Source: Mycolicibacterium bacteremicum
GTDB lineage: Bacteria; Actinomycetota; Actinomycetes; Mycobacteriales; Mycobacteriaceae
NCBI RefSeq assembly: GCF_002086115.1
Contig: NZ_MVHJ01000001.1
Coordinates: forward strand, 372,001 to 436,000
Length of the DNA stretch: 64,000 bases
Direction: 5' to 3'
This document shows positions 20,963 to 29,518 of the stretch, piece by piece (the first letter of the stretch is position 1; each line of letters begins with the position of its first letter). The notes under the pieces were generated by a model. It was not told where the DNA came from, did not search any database, and worked only from the letters and a program-made list of their open reading frames with translations. Both the position numbers and the translations under genes were made by a program.

Positions 20963-22330
20963 CTACACCCCGCCGCGACGTAGCATCCGGCCCTGCGGGG
21001 TCTGGAAGTCGATCTTCCTGCCGCGCAACCAGGTGCCGGCGACGACGCCGGCAAGGGCACGCCCGTCATAGGGGCTGACCGGGTTCTTGTGGTGCAGCTT
21101 GTGCACGTCGACGACCTGTGCGGAATCGGGCTCGAAGATGGCGAAATCGGCGTCGTAACCGAGCGCGATCTTGCCCTTGGTGTTCAGTCCGGCCAACGCG
21201 GCGGGTTTGGCAGCCATCCAGTCCAGCACCTGGGTCAGCTCGATACCGCGGCGCTTGGCCTCGGTCCAGATCAGTGACAGGCCCAACTGCAGCGATGCCA
21301 CCCCACCCCACGCGATGCCGAAGTCGCCGTTCTCGACGTCCTTCAGATCGATCGTCGACGGTGAGTGATCGGAGACGATGCAGTCGATCGTGCCGTCGAG
21401 CAGGCCCTGCCACAGCAGTTCCCGGTTCGATGCCTCACGGATCGGCGGGCAACACTTGAAGGCGGTCGCGCCGTTCGGGATCTCCTCGGCCAGCAAGGTC
21501 AGATAGTGCGGGCAGGTCTCGACGGTGATCTTGACGCCGTCGCGTTTCGCGGTCGCCAGCATCGGCAGCGCATCCGACGAGGACAGGTGCAGGATGTGCG
21601 CACGGACCCCGGTCCAGCGGGCACGCTCGATGACCTCGGCGATCGCCACGTTCTCGGCGCCGCGCGGGCGGGAGGCGAGGAAGCGCTCGTACTTGTTGCC
21701 CTCGGCCGACGGGGCGCGGTCGATGGCGCGGGAATCCTCGGCGTGCACGATCATCATGGAGTCGAAGCCGGCCAGCACGGCCATGTCCTTCTCCATCTCG
21801 TCGGCGTCGAGGTGGGGGAACTCGTCGACGCCGGAGTGCAGCAGGAAGCACTTGAAGCCGAAGACACCGTCGTCGTGCAGACCCCGCAGATCGTCGGTGT
21901 TGCCGGGGATCGCTCCGCCCCAGAAGCCGACATCGATATGGGTCTTCCCTGCGGCGGCCGCCCGCTTGGCCTCGAGTGCCTCGACGTTGACCGTCGGCGG
22001 AATGGAGTTGAGTGGCATGTCGATCAGCGTGGTGACACCACCGGCGGCCGCGGCGCGGGTGGCCGAGTCGAAGCCCTCCCACTCGGTGCGGCCCGGCTCG
22101 TTGACGTGCACGTGGGTATCGACCAGACCGGGGATCATCACCTGTTCGTCGGTGAGTTCGACGATCTCCGCGGCACGCAGGCCGCTGCCGAACGGCTCGA
22201 TCGCGACGATGCGGCCGTCGCGGATACCGATCTCGCGCGCGACGATTCCCGCGGTCGTCAACGTCCGTTGGCCGCGGACCACCAGGTCGTATTCGGGTCG
22301 ATCCGACTGATCAAGGGCGTCGGCGGTCAT
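20963..22330 (-). CDS. allB: Allantoinase
   Basis: The 455-aa amidohydrolase has the metal site HVH (His73, His75) in DTHVHVNEPGRTEWEGF, the carboxylated Lys160 in FGFKCFLLH, His196 in IVHAEDS, a further His in AHILHLSSSD, and the metal-binding Asp in VSDHSPST. The NEPGRTEWEG sequence separates allantoinases from dihydroorotases and hydantoinases. It hydrolyses allantoin to allantoate in the cytosol. The ATG at 22330 is clear; the open frame extends much further upstream but only as low-complexity shadow sequence. It is divergent from the permease, with two palindromes between them. Allantoate amidohydrolase is not in the window. Confidence 0.92.
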   Translation of the reverse strand: MTADALDQSDRPEYDLVVRGQRTLTTAGIVAREIGIRDGRIVAIEPFGSGLRAAEIVELTDEQVMIPGLVDTHVHVNEPGRTEWEGFDSATRAAAAGGVTTLIDMPLNSIPPTVNVEALEAKRAAAAGKTHIDVGFWGGAIPGNTDDLRGLHDDGVFGFKCFLLHSGVDEFPHLDADEMEKDMAVLAGFDSMMIVHAEDSRAIDRAPSAEGNKYERFLASRPRGAENVAIAEVIERARWTGVRAHILHLSSSDALPMLATAKRDGVKITVETCPHYLTLLAEEIPNGATAFKCCPPIREASNRELLWQGLLDGTIDCIVSDHSPSTIDLKDVENGDFGIAWGGVASLQLGLSLIWTEAKRRGIELTQVLDWMAAKPAALAGLNTKGKIALGYDADFAIFEPDSAQVVDVHKLHHKNPVSPYDGRALAGVVAGTWLRGRKIDFQTPQGRMLRRGGV

Positions 22331-22358
22331 CGGCAGCTCTCCGTTGTTACGAACACGA

Positions 22359-22373
22359 TTCCTCATCGTGGAA
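22359..22373. promoter_or_regulatory. Palindrome TTCC-N7-GGAA, allantoin regulon site 1
   Basis: TTCCTCATCGTGGAA lies 29 bp upstream of the allantoinase start, in the divergent region shared with the permease. It has the same size and half-sites as three other palindromes at 22489, 26990 and 27058. The likely binder is the IclR-family regulator at 27126. Confidence 0.6.
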
Positions 22374-22488
22374 CTAAAACTCCAATATAGGGGAAGGTTA
22401 GATGTGAGCACTGACACAGTCAATCCGCGCAGAGGGTTGACACGCGGCGTCTGGATGCGCGCTAATGGTCGAACCTGTGGAGAAATTT

Positions 22489-22503
22489 TTCCGCACAGTG
22501 GAA
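22489..22503. promoter_or_regulatory. Palindrome TTCC-N7-GGAA, allantoin regulon site 2
   Basis: TTCCGCACAGTGGAA lies 50 bp upstream of the permease ATG. It overlaps a larger AT-rich dyad at 22475-22498 (CTGTGG, then a run of A and T, then CACAG). It is the permease-proximal member of the four matching sites. Confidence 0.6.
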
Positions 22504-22552
22504 TATTGCGTCGGCGCTGCGCGTCGGCGCTCCGACCGTGACAGGCGTATCC

Positions 22553-24061
22553 ATGAGCACAGAGTCCACCGGGCTCATCGACGACTCCAATCGTAACGAT
22601 GCAGCCCCGTTCAACCACGTCAGTCCGCACCTCTACAACGCCGACCTCGCGCCCACCAGGCGCGAAGGACGCCGGTGGAGCGCCTACAACATTTTCACGT
22701 TGTGGGCCAACGACGTTCACAGCCTGGGCAACTACTCCTTCGCCATCGGACTGTTCGCCCTGGGCCTGGGGGGCTGGCAGATCCTGCTCGCGCTCGGACT
22801 CGGCGGCATCTTTCTCTTCCTGCTGCTGAATCTGTCCGGGTTCATGGGGGAGAAGACCGGGGTCCCGTTCCCGGTGATGAGCCGGATCGCGTTCGGCATC
22901 CGCGGCGCGCAGATCCCGGCACTCATCCGCGGCGCGGTCGCGATCGCCTGGTTCGGCATCCAGACCTATCTCGCATCGGTGGTGCTGCGCATCATGATCA
23001 TCGCGCTCGCACCGTCGGCGGCGACCCTGGACACCAACAGCTTCCTGGGGCTGTCGACGCTGGGCTGGATCTCGTTCGTCTCGCTGTGGGTGATCCAGGT
23101 GATCATCGTCAGCTACGGCATGGAGATGATCCGCAAGTACGAGGCGTTCGCCGGCCCGGTCATCCTGTTCACGATGATCGCACTGGCGATCTGGGTGCTG
23201 AGCAACGCCGACTGGAGCATCGCGTGGACCACACCCGACTCGCTGACCGGCGTCGACATGTGGTTGCAGATCATCGGTGGCGCCAGCCTGTGGGTCGCCA
23301 TCTACGGCACGTTCGTGCTCAATTTCTGCGATTTCACCCGTAACGCGACGTCCAAGCGCGCGATCGTACGCGGCAACTTCTGGGGCATCCCGCTGAACAT
23401 GCTGGTGTTCGGGGCGATCGTGATCACCCTGGCCGGTGCGCAGTTCCGCATCGACGGGCGCATCATCGAGGCGCCCGCCGACATCGTCCAGGAGGTCCCG
23501 AACACCCTGCTGCTGGTGCTTGCCGCCCTCGCGCTGCTGATCCTGACCGTCGCGGTCAACCTGATGGCCAACTTCGTCGCACCGATCTACGCGCTGAACA
23601 ACCTGTTCCCGAAGCACCTGAATTTCCGTCGGGCAGCCTTCATCTCGGCTGTCATCGGGCTGGTGATCCTGCCCTGGAACCTGTACAACTCACCGGCCGT
23701 CATCAACTACTTCCTCGGTGGCCTCGGCGCCATCCTCGGCCCGTTGTTCGGCATCATCATGGTGGACTACTGGCTGGTGCGCCGCTCGAAGATCAACGTG
23801 CTGGCCCTGTTCACCGTCGATCCCGACGGGGAGTACCACTACGCGAAGGGCGTCAACGTGCGCGCGGTGGCCGCCCTGGCCATCACGGCGATCGCGGCAC
23901 TGCTGATGGCCTTCGTCCCGGCATTCAAGGTCGTCTCGGAGTTCTCCTGGTTCATCGGCGCCGGGCTCGGCGCGGTCGTGTACTGGGTGCTTGCCGACCG
24001 CCGGGGTCCGTTCAACGATGTCTCCGGCGAACCCATCGCCGTGACGAGCACGCACCACTAG
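22553..24061 (+). CDS. NCS1-family permease (allantoin/purine type)
   Basis: The 502-aa protein has about 12 hydrophobic helices and NCS1 signatures: the N-terminal DLAPTRREGRRWSAYNIFTLW, the Gly-rich helix QILLALGLGG, PFPVMSRIAFGIRGAQIPAL, and the substrate-site stretch YGTFVLNFCDFTR. NCS1 carriers import allantoin, uracil, cytosine or hydantoins with Na+ or H+. Allantoin is inferred from the flanking allantoinase and racemase genes. ATG 22553 is preferred over GTG 22538. It is 7 bp from the racemase gene, so they form an operon. Confidence 0.9.
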   Translation: MSTESTGLIDDSNRNDAAPFNHVSPHLYNADLAPTRREGRRWSAYNIFTLWANDVHSLGNYSFAIGLFALGLGGWQILLALGLGGIFLFLLLNLSGFMGEKTGVPFPVMSRIAFGIRGAQIPALIRGAVAIAWFGIQTYLASVVLRIMIIALAPSAATLDTNSFLGLSTLGWISFVSLWVIQVIIVSYGMEMIRKYEAFAGPVILFTMIALAIWVLSNADWSIAWTTPDSLTGVDMWLQIIGGASLWVAIYGTFVLNFCDFTRNATSKRAIVRGNFWGIPLNMLVFGAIVITLAGAQFRIDGRIIEAPADIVQEVPNTLLLVLAALALLILTVAVNLMANFVAPIYALNNLFPKHLNFRRAAFISAVIGLVILPWNLYNSPAVINYFLGGLGAILGPLFGIIMVDYWLVRRSKINVLALFTVDPDGEYHYAKGVNVRAVAALAITAIAALLMAFVPAFKVVSEFSWFIGAGLGAVVYWVLADRRGPFNDVSGEPIAVTSTHH

Positions 24062-24068
24062 GACCGGT

Positions 24069-24791
24069 ATGAGAATTCTCGTAGCCAACGTCAACACGAC
24101 GGCGTCGATGACCGATGCGATCGCCGAGTCGGCTCGCGGTGTCGCCGCACCGGGCACCGAGATCGTCGGCATCACACCGCGGTTCGGCGCGGACTCGTGT
24201 GAAGGCAACTTCGAGAGTTATCTGGCGGCCATCGCCGTGATGGACGCGATCACCTCCTACCCGGAGCCGTTCGACGCGGTGATCCAGGCCGGCTACGGCG
24301 AGCACGGCCGGGAGGGCCTGCAGGAGTTACTCGACGTCCCGGTGGTCGACATCACCGAGGCGGCCGCGTCCACGGCCATGTATCTGGGCCATAAGTACTC
24401 GGTGGTCACCACCCTCGACCGCACCGTCCCGCTGATCGAGGACCGTCTCAAGCTCGCCGGACTCGACGTCCGGTGCGCATCGGTGCGGGCTTCGGGTCTC
24501 GGTGTGCTGGAACTCGAGTCCGATCCCGATCGCGCGGTCGAGGCAATCGTGCGCCAGGCGCGCGAGGCCGTCGAACGCGATCACGCGGAGGTGATCTGTC
24601 TGGGCTGTGGCGGTATGGCCGAACTCGAGGAGAAGGTGTCGGCCGCGACCGGTGTGCCGATCGTCGACGGGGTCCGGTCGGCCGTCACCATCGCCGAGGG
24701 CCTGGTGCGGATGGGGCTGTCCACGTCGAAAGTGCGGACCTATGCGACTCCGCGCCAGAAAAAGGTCATCGGCTGGCCGTTCCAGCTGTAG
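24069..24791 (+). CDS. Asp/Glu/hydantoin racemase family protein, probable allantoin racemase
   Basis: The 240-aa protein starts MRILVANVNTTASMT, the family N-terminus, and has the second-half cysteine motif VICLGCGGMAEL. In hydantoin and allantoin racemases a second catalytic Cys sits in the first half. At that position this protein reads VIQAGYGEHGREGL, without Cys, as in one-Cys members of the superfamily such as arylmalonate decarboxylase. It may therefore racemise by a different base, or not at all. The context (permease before it, allantoin enzymes around it) favours conversion of (R)-allantoin to the (S) form. A strong hairpin terminator follows. Confidence 0.78.
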   Translation: MRILVANVNTTASMTDAIAESARGVAAPGTEIVGITPRFGADSCEGNFESYLAAIAVMDAITSYPEPFDAVIQAGYGEHGREGLQELLDVPVVDITEAAASTAMYLGHKYSVVTTLDRTVPLIEDRLKLAGLDVRCASVRASGLGVLELESDPDRAVEAIVRQAREAVERDHAEVICLGCGGMAELEEKVSAATGVPIVDGVRSAVTIAEGLVRMGLSTSKVRTYATPRQKKVIGWPFQL

Positions 24792-24809
24792 ATCCACGAC
24801 ATGAACGAG

Positions 24810-24846
24810 ACCGGGCGCCCCTTCCGAGGCGCCCGGTCTTGTTGTA
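24810..24846. terminator. Bidirectional intrinsic terminator
   Basis: GACCGGGCGCC and GGCGCCCGGTC form a perfect 11-bp stem around an 8-nt loop, followed by TTGTTGT on the plus strand. It lies between the convergent racemase and ureidoglycine aminohydrolase genes and can stop transcription from both sides. Confidence 0.85.
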
Positions 24847-25674
24847 TCAGAGCATGATCTGGCGGTTGACGTCCTTGTACAGCAGATACCGGAAGTTCGA
24901 CGGCCCGCCGGCGTAGCACGCCTGTGGGCAGAAGGCGCGCAGCGCGAGGAAGTCGCCCTCCTGCACCTCGACCCAGTCTCCGTTGAGGTGGTAGACGGCC
25001 TTGCCTTCGAGCATCAGCAACCCGTGTTCCATCACGTGGGTCTCGGCGAACGGGATCGTCGCACCGGGTTCGAACGTGACGATGTTGACGTGCATGTCAT
25101 AGGCGAGGTCCTGCGGGTCGAGCATGCGCGTGGTGCGCCATTTGCCGTCGGTGCCGGGCATGGCCGACGGTGCGACGTCCTGCTCATTGCCGAACTGCAC
25201 CGACGGTGTGTGGCCGGCGATGGCCTCATAGCGTTTGCGGATCCAGACGAACGTGGCGTCCTGGGTTCCGTCGTTGCGGGCCGACCAGTCGGTGCCGGCC
25301 GGCAAATAGGCGAACCCGCCCTCGGACAGGGTCTGGGACTGACCTGCCGCGTCGACGGTCAGCGCACCGGAGGTGACGAACAGGAAGCTCTGCACCTCGG
25401 GCTGCGGTTCGGGCCGTTGCGCACCGCCACCGGGTTTGACCTCGACGATCGCCTGGAAGTACGTCGTCGCGCCGCCGGCCACCGGTCGGTTGAGGATCCA
25501 CGCGCGGGTGTCGGTCCACTCCGGGAACACCGACGTGACGATGTCAGAAAGCACACCGCGCGGAATGACCGTGTAGGCCTCCGTGACGATGGCGCGGTCG
25601 GTCAGCAGGTCGGTCTGTGGAGGCAGGCCGCCCCGGGGCGTGTAGTACGACGCTGCGGTCACTGGGTGGGTCAC
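24847..25674 (-). CDS. (S)-ureidoglycine aminohydrolase, bicupin
   Basis: The 275-aa protein contains two cupin domains. The C-terminal one has the Mn site of the AllE/YlbA family: Glu211 and His213 in FAETHVMEHG, His217, and Gln251 in FCPQACYAGG. The enzyme releases ammonia from (S)-ureidoglycine to give (S)-ureidoglycolate. Its length is that of the plain aminohydrolase rather than a fusion with allantoicase. The GTG at 25674 follows CAGGAG and overlaps the stop of the DUF6986 gene as GTGA, so the two are coupled. The upstream step, allantoate amidohydrolase, must be encoded elsewhere. Confidence 0.9.
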   Translation of the reverse strand: MTHPVTAASYYTPRGGLPPQTDLLTDRAIVTEAYTVIPRGVLSDIVTSVFPEWTDTRAWILNRPVAGGATTYFQAIVEVKPGGGAQRPEPQPEVQSFLFVTSGALTVDAAGQSQTLSEGGFAYLPAGTDWSARNDGTQDATFVWIRKRYEAIAGHTPSVQFGNEQDVAPSAMPGTDGKWRTTRMLDPQDLAYDMHVNIVTFEPGATIPFAETHVMEHGLLMLEGKAVYHLNGDWVEVQEGDFLALRAFCPQACYAGGPSNFRYLLYKDVNRQIML

Positions 25675-26948
25675 GGGGTGCTCCTGGTTGTGCGGCCGAG
25701 CGCGATATCGCGCACGGTGGACGTGGGAAGGTCGGCGGCGCTTTCGATCTCGTCGGCGGTGAGGGCACCGCATACACTGCCGCGGTGGATCACGCCGGCC
25801 AGTGCGCGGGCGGTGGCCGGCTCATCCATGACCGCCGAGTCGTGCTGGTGGACGTAGTTGCGCAGGCGTGTTGCAGCGGGTGCGAAGGCACTGCGATAGA
25901 ACGCGTAGGTCGCCAGGTACCGGGTGACCAGTTGCGCGGGGTGCATGTCCCAGCCCTGGTAGATGCCGCGCTCCAGATGCCGCCGGACCAGCCGTGCGTG
26001 CAGCTTCCAGGCCATCGCGACGTTGTCGGGGTCGCCGACCGGCAGGATGTTCGTGGAGCCGTCGGACAGATGCACGCCGGTACCCGCGACGGCGAGTTGC
26101 ATGACGTTCTTGGCATGGTCGGCCGCCGGGTGCTCCATCGACTGGAAGGCCGCGGCGATACCGAGAGATGCCGAATAGTCATAGGTTCCGTAGTGCAGCG
26201 AGCTGACGCGGCCCTGGCCGGCGTGGATGAACTGGGCGACCGGCGCCCGGCCGTCGGCACCCAAAATCGCCTGCGGGGTTTCGACCTGCACTTCGAACCG
26301 GATGCGTCCCGAGGGAAGCCCGTTCGCCGTTTCAAGCGCATTCGCGACCGCGACCATCGCCTCCACCTGGTCGACCGACGTCACCTTGGGCAGGGTGAGG
26401 GTCAGTCCGTGTGGGAGACAGCCTGATTCGGCGAGCCCGCTGACGAACATGTCCAGCGTGCGCAGGCCGCGCCTCCTGGTGCCCGCCTCGAAGCACTTGA
26501 ACCGGGTGCCCACGAACGGGGTCGAGGTGCCCGCGTCGAGCGCGGTCCGCAACTCGGCGATGGCCCGGGCGACGTCGGCGTCCTCGGTCGCGTCGTCGAC
26601 GGTGCCGTACCCGTCCTCGAAGTCGATCCGGAGATCTTCGATGGGTTCGGTGCTCAGCTTCTGCTCGACCAGGGCCGCGAGAGTGTCCGGGGCGCAGTCT
26701 GTTCCGTTGCTCGCGCCGACGAGACCGGCCACGGCGTCCAGACCGCCCGCGTCCTTCGCGGCCGCAAGCGCGGTGGTTCCCCAGTCCGCGGGCATCGTCG
26801 CGGTGTACCGGTTGCCCGGGATGTAGACGGTGTGCACGGGCTGACGGCGACCGTCATCGCCGGGATAGTGGTTCTTCAGCTGGGCGTCGGCGGTCGAGAG
26901 GCGGCGGTCGACGTCGGCCAGCACGGCATCGTCGAGTCGTCGAGTCAC
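25671..26948 (-). CDS. DUF6986 / HpcH-HpaI aldolase-like protein
   Basis: A 425-aa protein related to the HpcH/HpaI and citrate-lyase-beta TIM-barrel aldolases. Features seen are LRIDFEDGYG with the acidic metal ligands, TLTLPKV, RFEVQVETPQAILG with the second Glu, and HYGTYDYSASLGI. Members of this group condense or cleave keto-acids such as glyoxylate. A role in disposing of glyoxylate made from ureidoglycolate would fit its place in the allantoin operon, but this is inference. The start codon ATG 26948 lies 42 bp from the palindrome at 26990-27004. The gene is coupled to the aminohydrolase gene downstream. Confidence 0.75.
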   Translation of the reverse strand: MTRRLDDAVLADVDRRLSTADAQLKNHYPGDDGRRQPVHTVYIPGNRYTATMPADWGTTALAAAKDAGGLDAVAGLVGASNGTDCAPDTLAALVEQKLSTEPIEDLRIDFEDGYGTVDDATEDADVARAIAELRTALDAGTSTPFVGTRFKCFEAGTRRRGLRTLDMFVSGLAESGCLPHGLTLTLPKVTSVDQVEAMVAVANALETANGLPSGRIRFEVQVETPQAILGADGRAPVAQFIHAGQGRVSSLHYGTYDYSASLGIAAAFQSMEHPAADHAKNVMQLAVAGTGVHLSDGSTNILPVGDPDNVAMAWKLHARLVRRHLERGIYQGWDMHPAQLVTRYLATYAFYRSAFAPAATRLRNYVHQHDSAVMDEPATARALAGVIHRGSVCGALTADEIESAADLPTSTVRDIALGRTTRSTP

Positions 26949-26989
26949 AGATGTTCCTTCCCGGCGCGGAGGGCTCCGGCGAGCCAGAA

Positions 26990-27004
26990 TTCCACAATGT
27001 GGAG
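26990..27004. promoter_or_regulatory. Palindrome TTCC-N7-GGAG, allantoin regulon site 3
   Basis: TTCCACAATGTGGAG is nearly a perfect dyad (TCCACA-A-TGTGGA). It lies 42 bp upstream of the DUF6986 gene, in the region divergent from the IclR regulator. It matches sites 1, 2 and 4 in spacing. Confidence 0.6.
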
Positions 27005-27057
27005 TTTAGCGCGTGGCACGAGTGACCACTAGCAGTGCATTCCGGACTCACGTTTTA

Positions 27058-27072
27058 TTCCGTATTGCGGAA
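27058..27072. promoter_or_regulatory. Palindrome TTCC-N7-GGAA, allantoin regulon site 4
   Basis: TTCCGTATTGCGGAA lies 54 bp upstream of the IclR ATG, suggesting autoregulation. It is 68 bp from site 3, so the regulator could also bridge the two. Confidence 0.6.
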
Positions 27073-27125
27073 AGATTGCGTGCCATGTTGGATGGAACAC
27101 AGAACGTCTACCGAAAGTGGATCGC

Positions 27126-27887
27126 ATGGCGGAGAAATCGGGCGGTGTGCAGTCGGTGGAGCGCGCGTTCGAGCTGATGGAACTGATCGGCCGAGCGGGA
27201 GGGGAGTGCTCGCTGACGGCGCTGTCGGCGGAATCACCGTTGCCGCCGCCGACGATCCACCGCCTGCTGCGCACGCTGGTCGGTATGGGCTACGTCCGCC
27301 AATTGCCGAATCGCCGCTACGCACTGGGACCCAGGTTGATACGGCTCGGCGAGGTGGCCAACCGTCAATTGGGCGCGGTTGCCGGCCCGGTGCTGCAGTC
27401 GTTGGCCGACGAGCTGTCCGAAACCGCCAGCCTGGCGGTGCTCGACGGTGACATGGTGATCTATACCGGGCAGGTGCTCCCATCGAAGCTGATGCGGACC
27501 AACAACGACGTCGGCAAGCGCGTCGGACTGCACACCTCGGGTGTGGGCAAGGCCGTGCTGGGCGAACTCGATGATGCACGCATCCTCAAATTGGTTACCC
27601 AGTCCGGACTTCCGGCGCCGACCGAGAACAGCGCGTCGACCCTGTCCGCGGTGTTCGCCAAGGTTGAACGGGTGCGCGCCGACGGGTACGCCATCGACGA
27701 TGAGGAGTTCGAGATCGGCATCCGCTCCGTCGCGATGGCGGTTCCGGGAGCTCCCACGCCGATGGCGATCGGCATCTCCGGCCCGGCTGCGCGCGTCACC
27801 AAGGACCTGATCGCTCGGGCCGTCCCTGCGTTGAAGCACGCGACCGGTGTGATCTCCGAGGCGTTGATCGGCTGGCGCGAGCAGTAG
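27126..27887 (+). CDS. IclR-family transcriptional regulator of the allantoin genes
   Basis: The 253-aa protein has the N-terminal IclR winged helix (VQSVERAFELMELIG, PPPTIHRLLRTLVGMGYVRQ) and the ligand-binding domain with RVGLHTSGVGKAVLGEL, SASTLSAVFAKVERVRADGYAIDDEEFEIGIRSVAMAV and the C-terminal ISGPAARV. AllR-type IclR proteins repress allantoin genes and respond to glyoxylate or allantoate. The gene faces the DUF6986-aminohydrolase operon with palindromes between, so it probably controls both divergent units. ATG 27126 (MAEKSGG) is chosen; GTG 27117 is an alternative. Confidence 0.88.
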   Translation: MAEKSGGVQSVERAFELMELIGRAGGECSLTALSAESPLPPPTIHRLLRTLVGMGYVRQLPNRRYALGPRLIRLGEVANRQLGAVAGPVLQSLADELSETASLAVLDGDMVIYTGQVLPSKLMRTNNDVGKRVGLHTSGVGKAVLGELDDARILKLVTQSGLPAPTENSASTLSAVFAKVERVRADGYAIDDEEFEIGIRSVAMAVPGAPTPMAIGISGPAARVTKDLIARAVPALKHATGVISEALIGWREQ

Positions 27888-27894
27888 CGGCTTT

Positions 27895-28527
27895 TTACGA
27901 CCTGGTCGCCGCGCGTGTCTGGACATCGACGTCGACATCGGCGTCGTTGTCGACGCCACCGGGCGTGCGGATGTCGACCGAGTACCGCTGGCGGCCGTCG
28001 TCGAACTCCAGCGCCCACGACTCGACGGAGCCTGGCACCAGTGCGGTCGCCAGGGCGAGCGCGTCCATCGGCGGCAACCGCTGGGGGTCGACGGCCACCG
28101 GATCCGACGATTCCTGGTCACGCTCGTCGGCAAGCACCCGTGTGGACTGCGCATCGATTGTGATCTCGCGCTGCTCGGTGTTGTTCTGCGAGTCCATCTT
28201 CCACACCCAGGCGTTGGCCGAGCGATTGAACTCGAGCTCGATTTTGGTGATCGTGCCGCCGGGTGCCGTGTCGCCGGCGACCGCGAGCGCCCGGTCGAGG
28301 TCTACCGGGAAGGTTGTCGAGACGAGATCCGCATCCGGTCCGAGCGCCGCGTCGGTGGCCTGGGGCGCGCTCGTCTGCGTTGTCGACGTGGCCTCCGAAC
28401 TGGCCGCCGATGTGGCACTCGTCTGCGAGGCGGCATCCCCGCCGCCCGACGAGCAAGCAGTCAGCGCCACGATGCCGGCTACGGCAAGGGCGGACAGCGG
28501 GATCACCGACGCGGCATGCTTGCTCAT
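27895..28527 (-). CDS. PepSY-like lipoprotein
   Basis: The 210-aa precursor has a lipoprotein signal (PLSALAVAGIVALTACSSGGG) with lipobox LTAC and a Ser/Thr-rich linker. Two repeated PepSY-like units follow (DLDRALAVAGDTAPGGTITKIELEFNR and DALALATALVPGSVESWALEFDD). PepSY domains are often inhibitory or protein-binding modules outside the membrane. The target is unknown. The start is ATG 28527. It converges with the IclR gene with only 7 bp between stops. Confidence 0.78.
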   Translation of the reverse strand: MSKHAASVIPLSALAVAGIVALTACSSGGGDAASQTSATSAASSEATSTTQTSAPQATDAALGPDADLVSTTFPVDLDRALAVAGDTAPGGTITKIELEFNRSANAWVWKMDSQNNTEQREITIDAQSTRVLADERDQESSDPVAVDPQRLPPMDALALATALVPGSVESWALEFDDGRQRYSVDIRTPGGVDNDADVDVDVQTRAATRS

Positions 28528-29034
28528 CCGGGGTCTATAGCCAGTCCGTTGACGGCACAAACGTCGAGCTGGAACCAGACCACTATGGTCGCGCGCCCGG
28601 CCTTCGGTGTCGGACCCAAGCGTGGCTTCATTTGCACTCCTTGTGAGAATCGGCCGACCGGTTCCACGCGCTCGTACGGCGAAGACAATGACGAGCATTG
28701 ACGTAGCCGACGAGCCCTTCGCCGAACGATGCATGGAAACCGGAAACCGCACTGCATTTTTCATTCGAGACGTCGGTCCGTTGCGCGGCGAACTGTTGCG
28801 GCGCCTCTTGGCGTCCGGATCGCGACCGAATGCCGTTGCCTGCCGACATCGAGGTCTCGATGGCATCCGTCGGAAAGCGCGTCACTTTGCACCACTTCCG
28901 AGATCAATCGGGCGAGGCGGCGGGGGAGGCGTAGAATGGAGAGTACCGGCGGTATTCCGCACGCGACCATCTGAGATTGTGTCATCGCCGATTGTGAAGA
29001 CTGGGCCGTTCAAAGGCTCGGACAGGACTCTCCC
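28528..29034. other. 507-bp stretch without a recognised gene
   Basis: No family was recognised on either strand. An open frame at 28607-29038 (+) could encode 143 aa but is arginine-rich with a Gly run and overlaps the start of the DUF5994 gene, so I do not call it. The region should hold the promoter of the PepSY lipoprotein at its left end. Confidence 0.5.
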
Positions 29035-29487
29035 GTGACGACAGTAGAATTTGATGCGCATGACCGTGCACGTAACGAGGGGCCGCAGCAGACGCCTCGG
29101 CTGTGGCTGAAGCGCAAGGGACCGACGACGGGATACGTTGACGGGGCCTGGTGGCCGCACAGCACCGATCTGGTGGCCGAACTTCCTGACCTACTCGCAG
29201 TGCTTTCCGTGCGTCTCGGCACTGTGCAACGGGTGTATTACAACCTTGATGAATGGGCAGATGCGCCGCGCAAGCAAGTCATTGGCGGCGGAATTGTCCG
29301 GTTGGGCGGATATCACCGGCAGCCGCCGCACACAGTGGGCGTAGCTGACATTCGCGGTAACAACATCGTCCTCCTGGTCGTTCCGGCGGACACCGATGCG
29401 GACAGTGCGCATCGCGTGGCGATGGCGGCGGCGGCGAACGGTGATGCGACGAGCGTCGAGTCGCTGTTGGCCGCGGGACAGGCTTGA
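29035..29487 (+). CDS. DUF5994 family protein
   Basis: The 150-aa protein shows the DUF5994 pattern: RLWLKRKGPTTGYVDGAWWP, DLVAELPDLLAVLSVRLGTV, RVYYNLDEW and RKQVIGGGIVRLGGY, then a strand NIVLLVVPADTD. The domain is widespread in mycobacteria and other actinobacteria, and no function is established. The GTG start at 29035 fits the family N-terminus. It is followed after 31 bp by the degenerate acyltransferase-like gene and may share its transcript. Confidence 0.82.
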   Translation: MTTVEFDAHDRARNEGPQQTPRLWLKRKGPTTGYVDGAWWPHSTDLVAELPDLLAVLSVRLGTVQRVYYNLDEWADAPRKQVIGGGIVRLGGYHRQPPHTVGVADIRGNNIVLLVVPADTDADSAHRVAMAAAANGDATSVESLLAAGQA

Positions 29488-29518
29488 TCGAGCACGCGGT
29501 TCTACTGGCCGGGCAACG

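Noticed and set aside
22331..23617. N-terminal extension of the allantoinase frame
   Set aside because: About 430 extra residues of low-complexity composition antisense to the permease; the allantoinase fold is complete from ATG 22330.
28607..29038. 143-aa plus-strand frame before the DUF5994 gene
   Set aside because: Arginine-rich with a Gly run, no family, and overlapping the start of a recognised gene; too weak to call.
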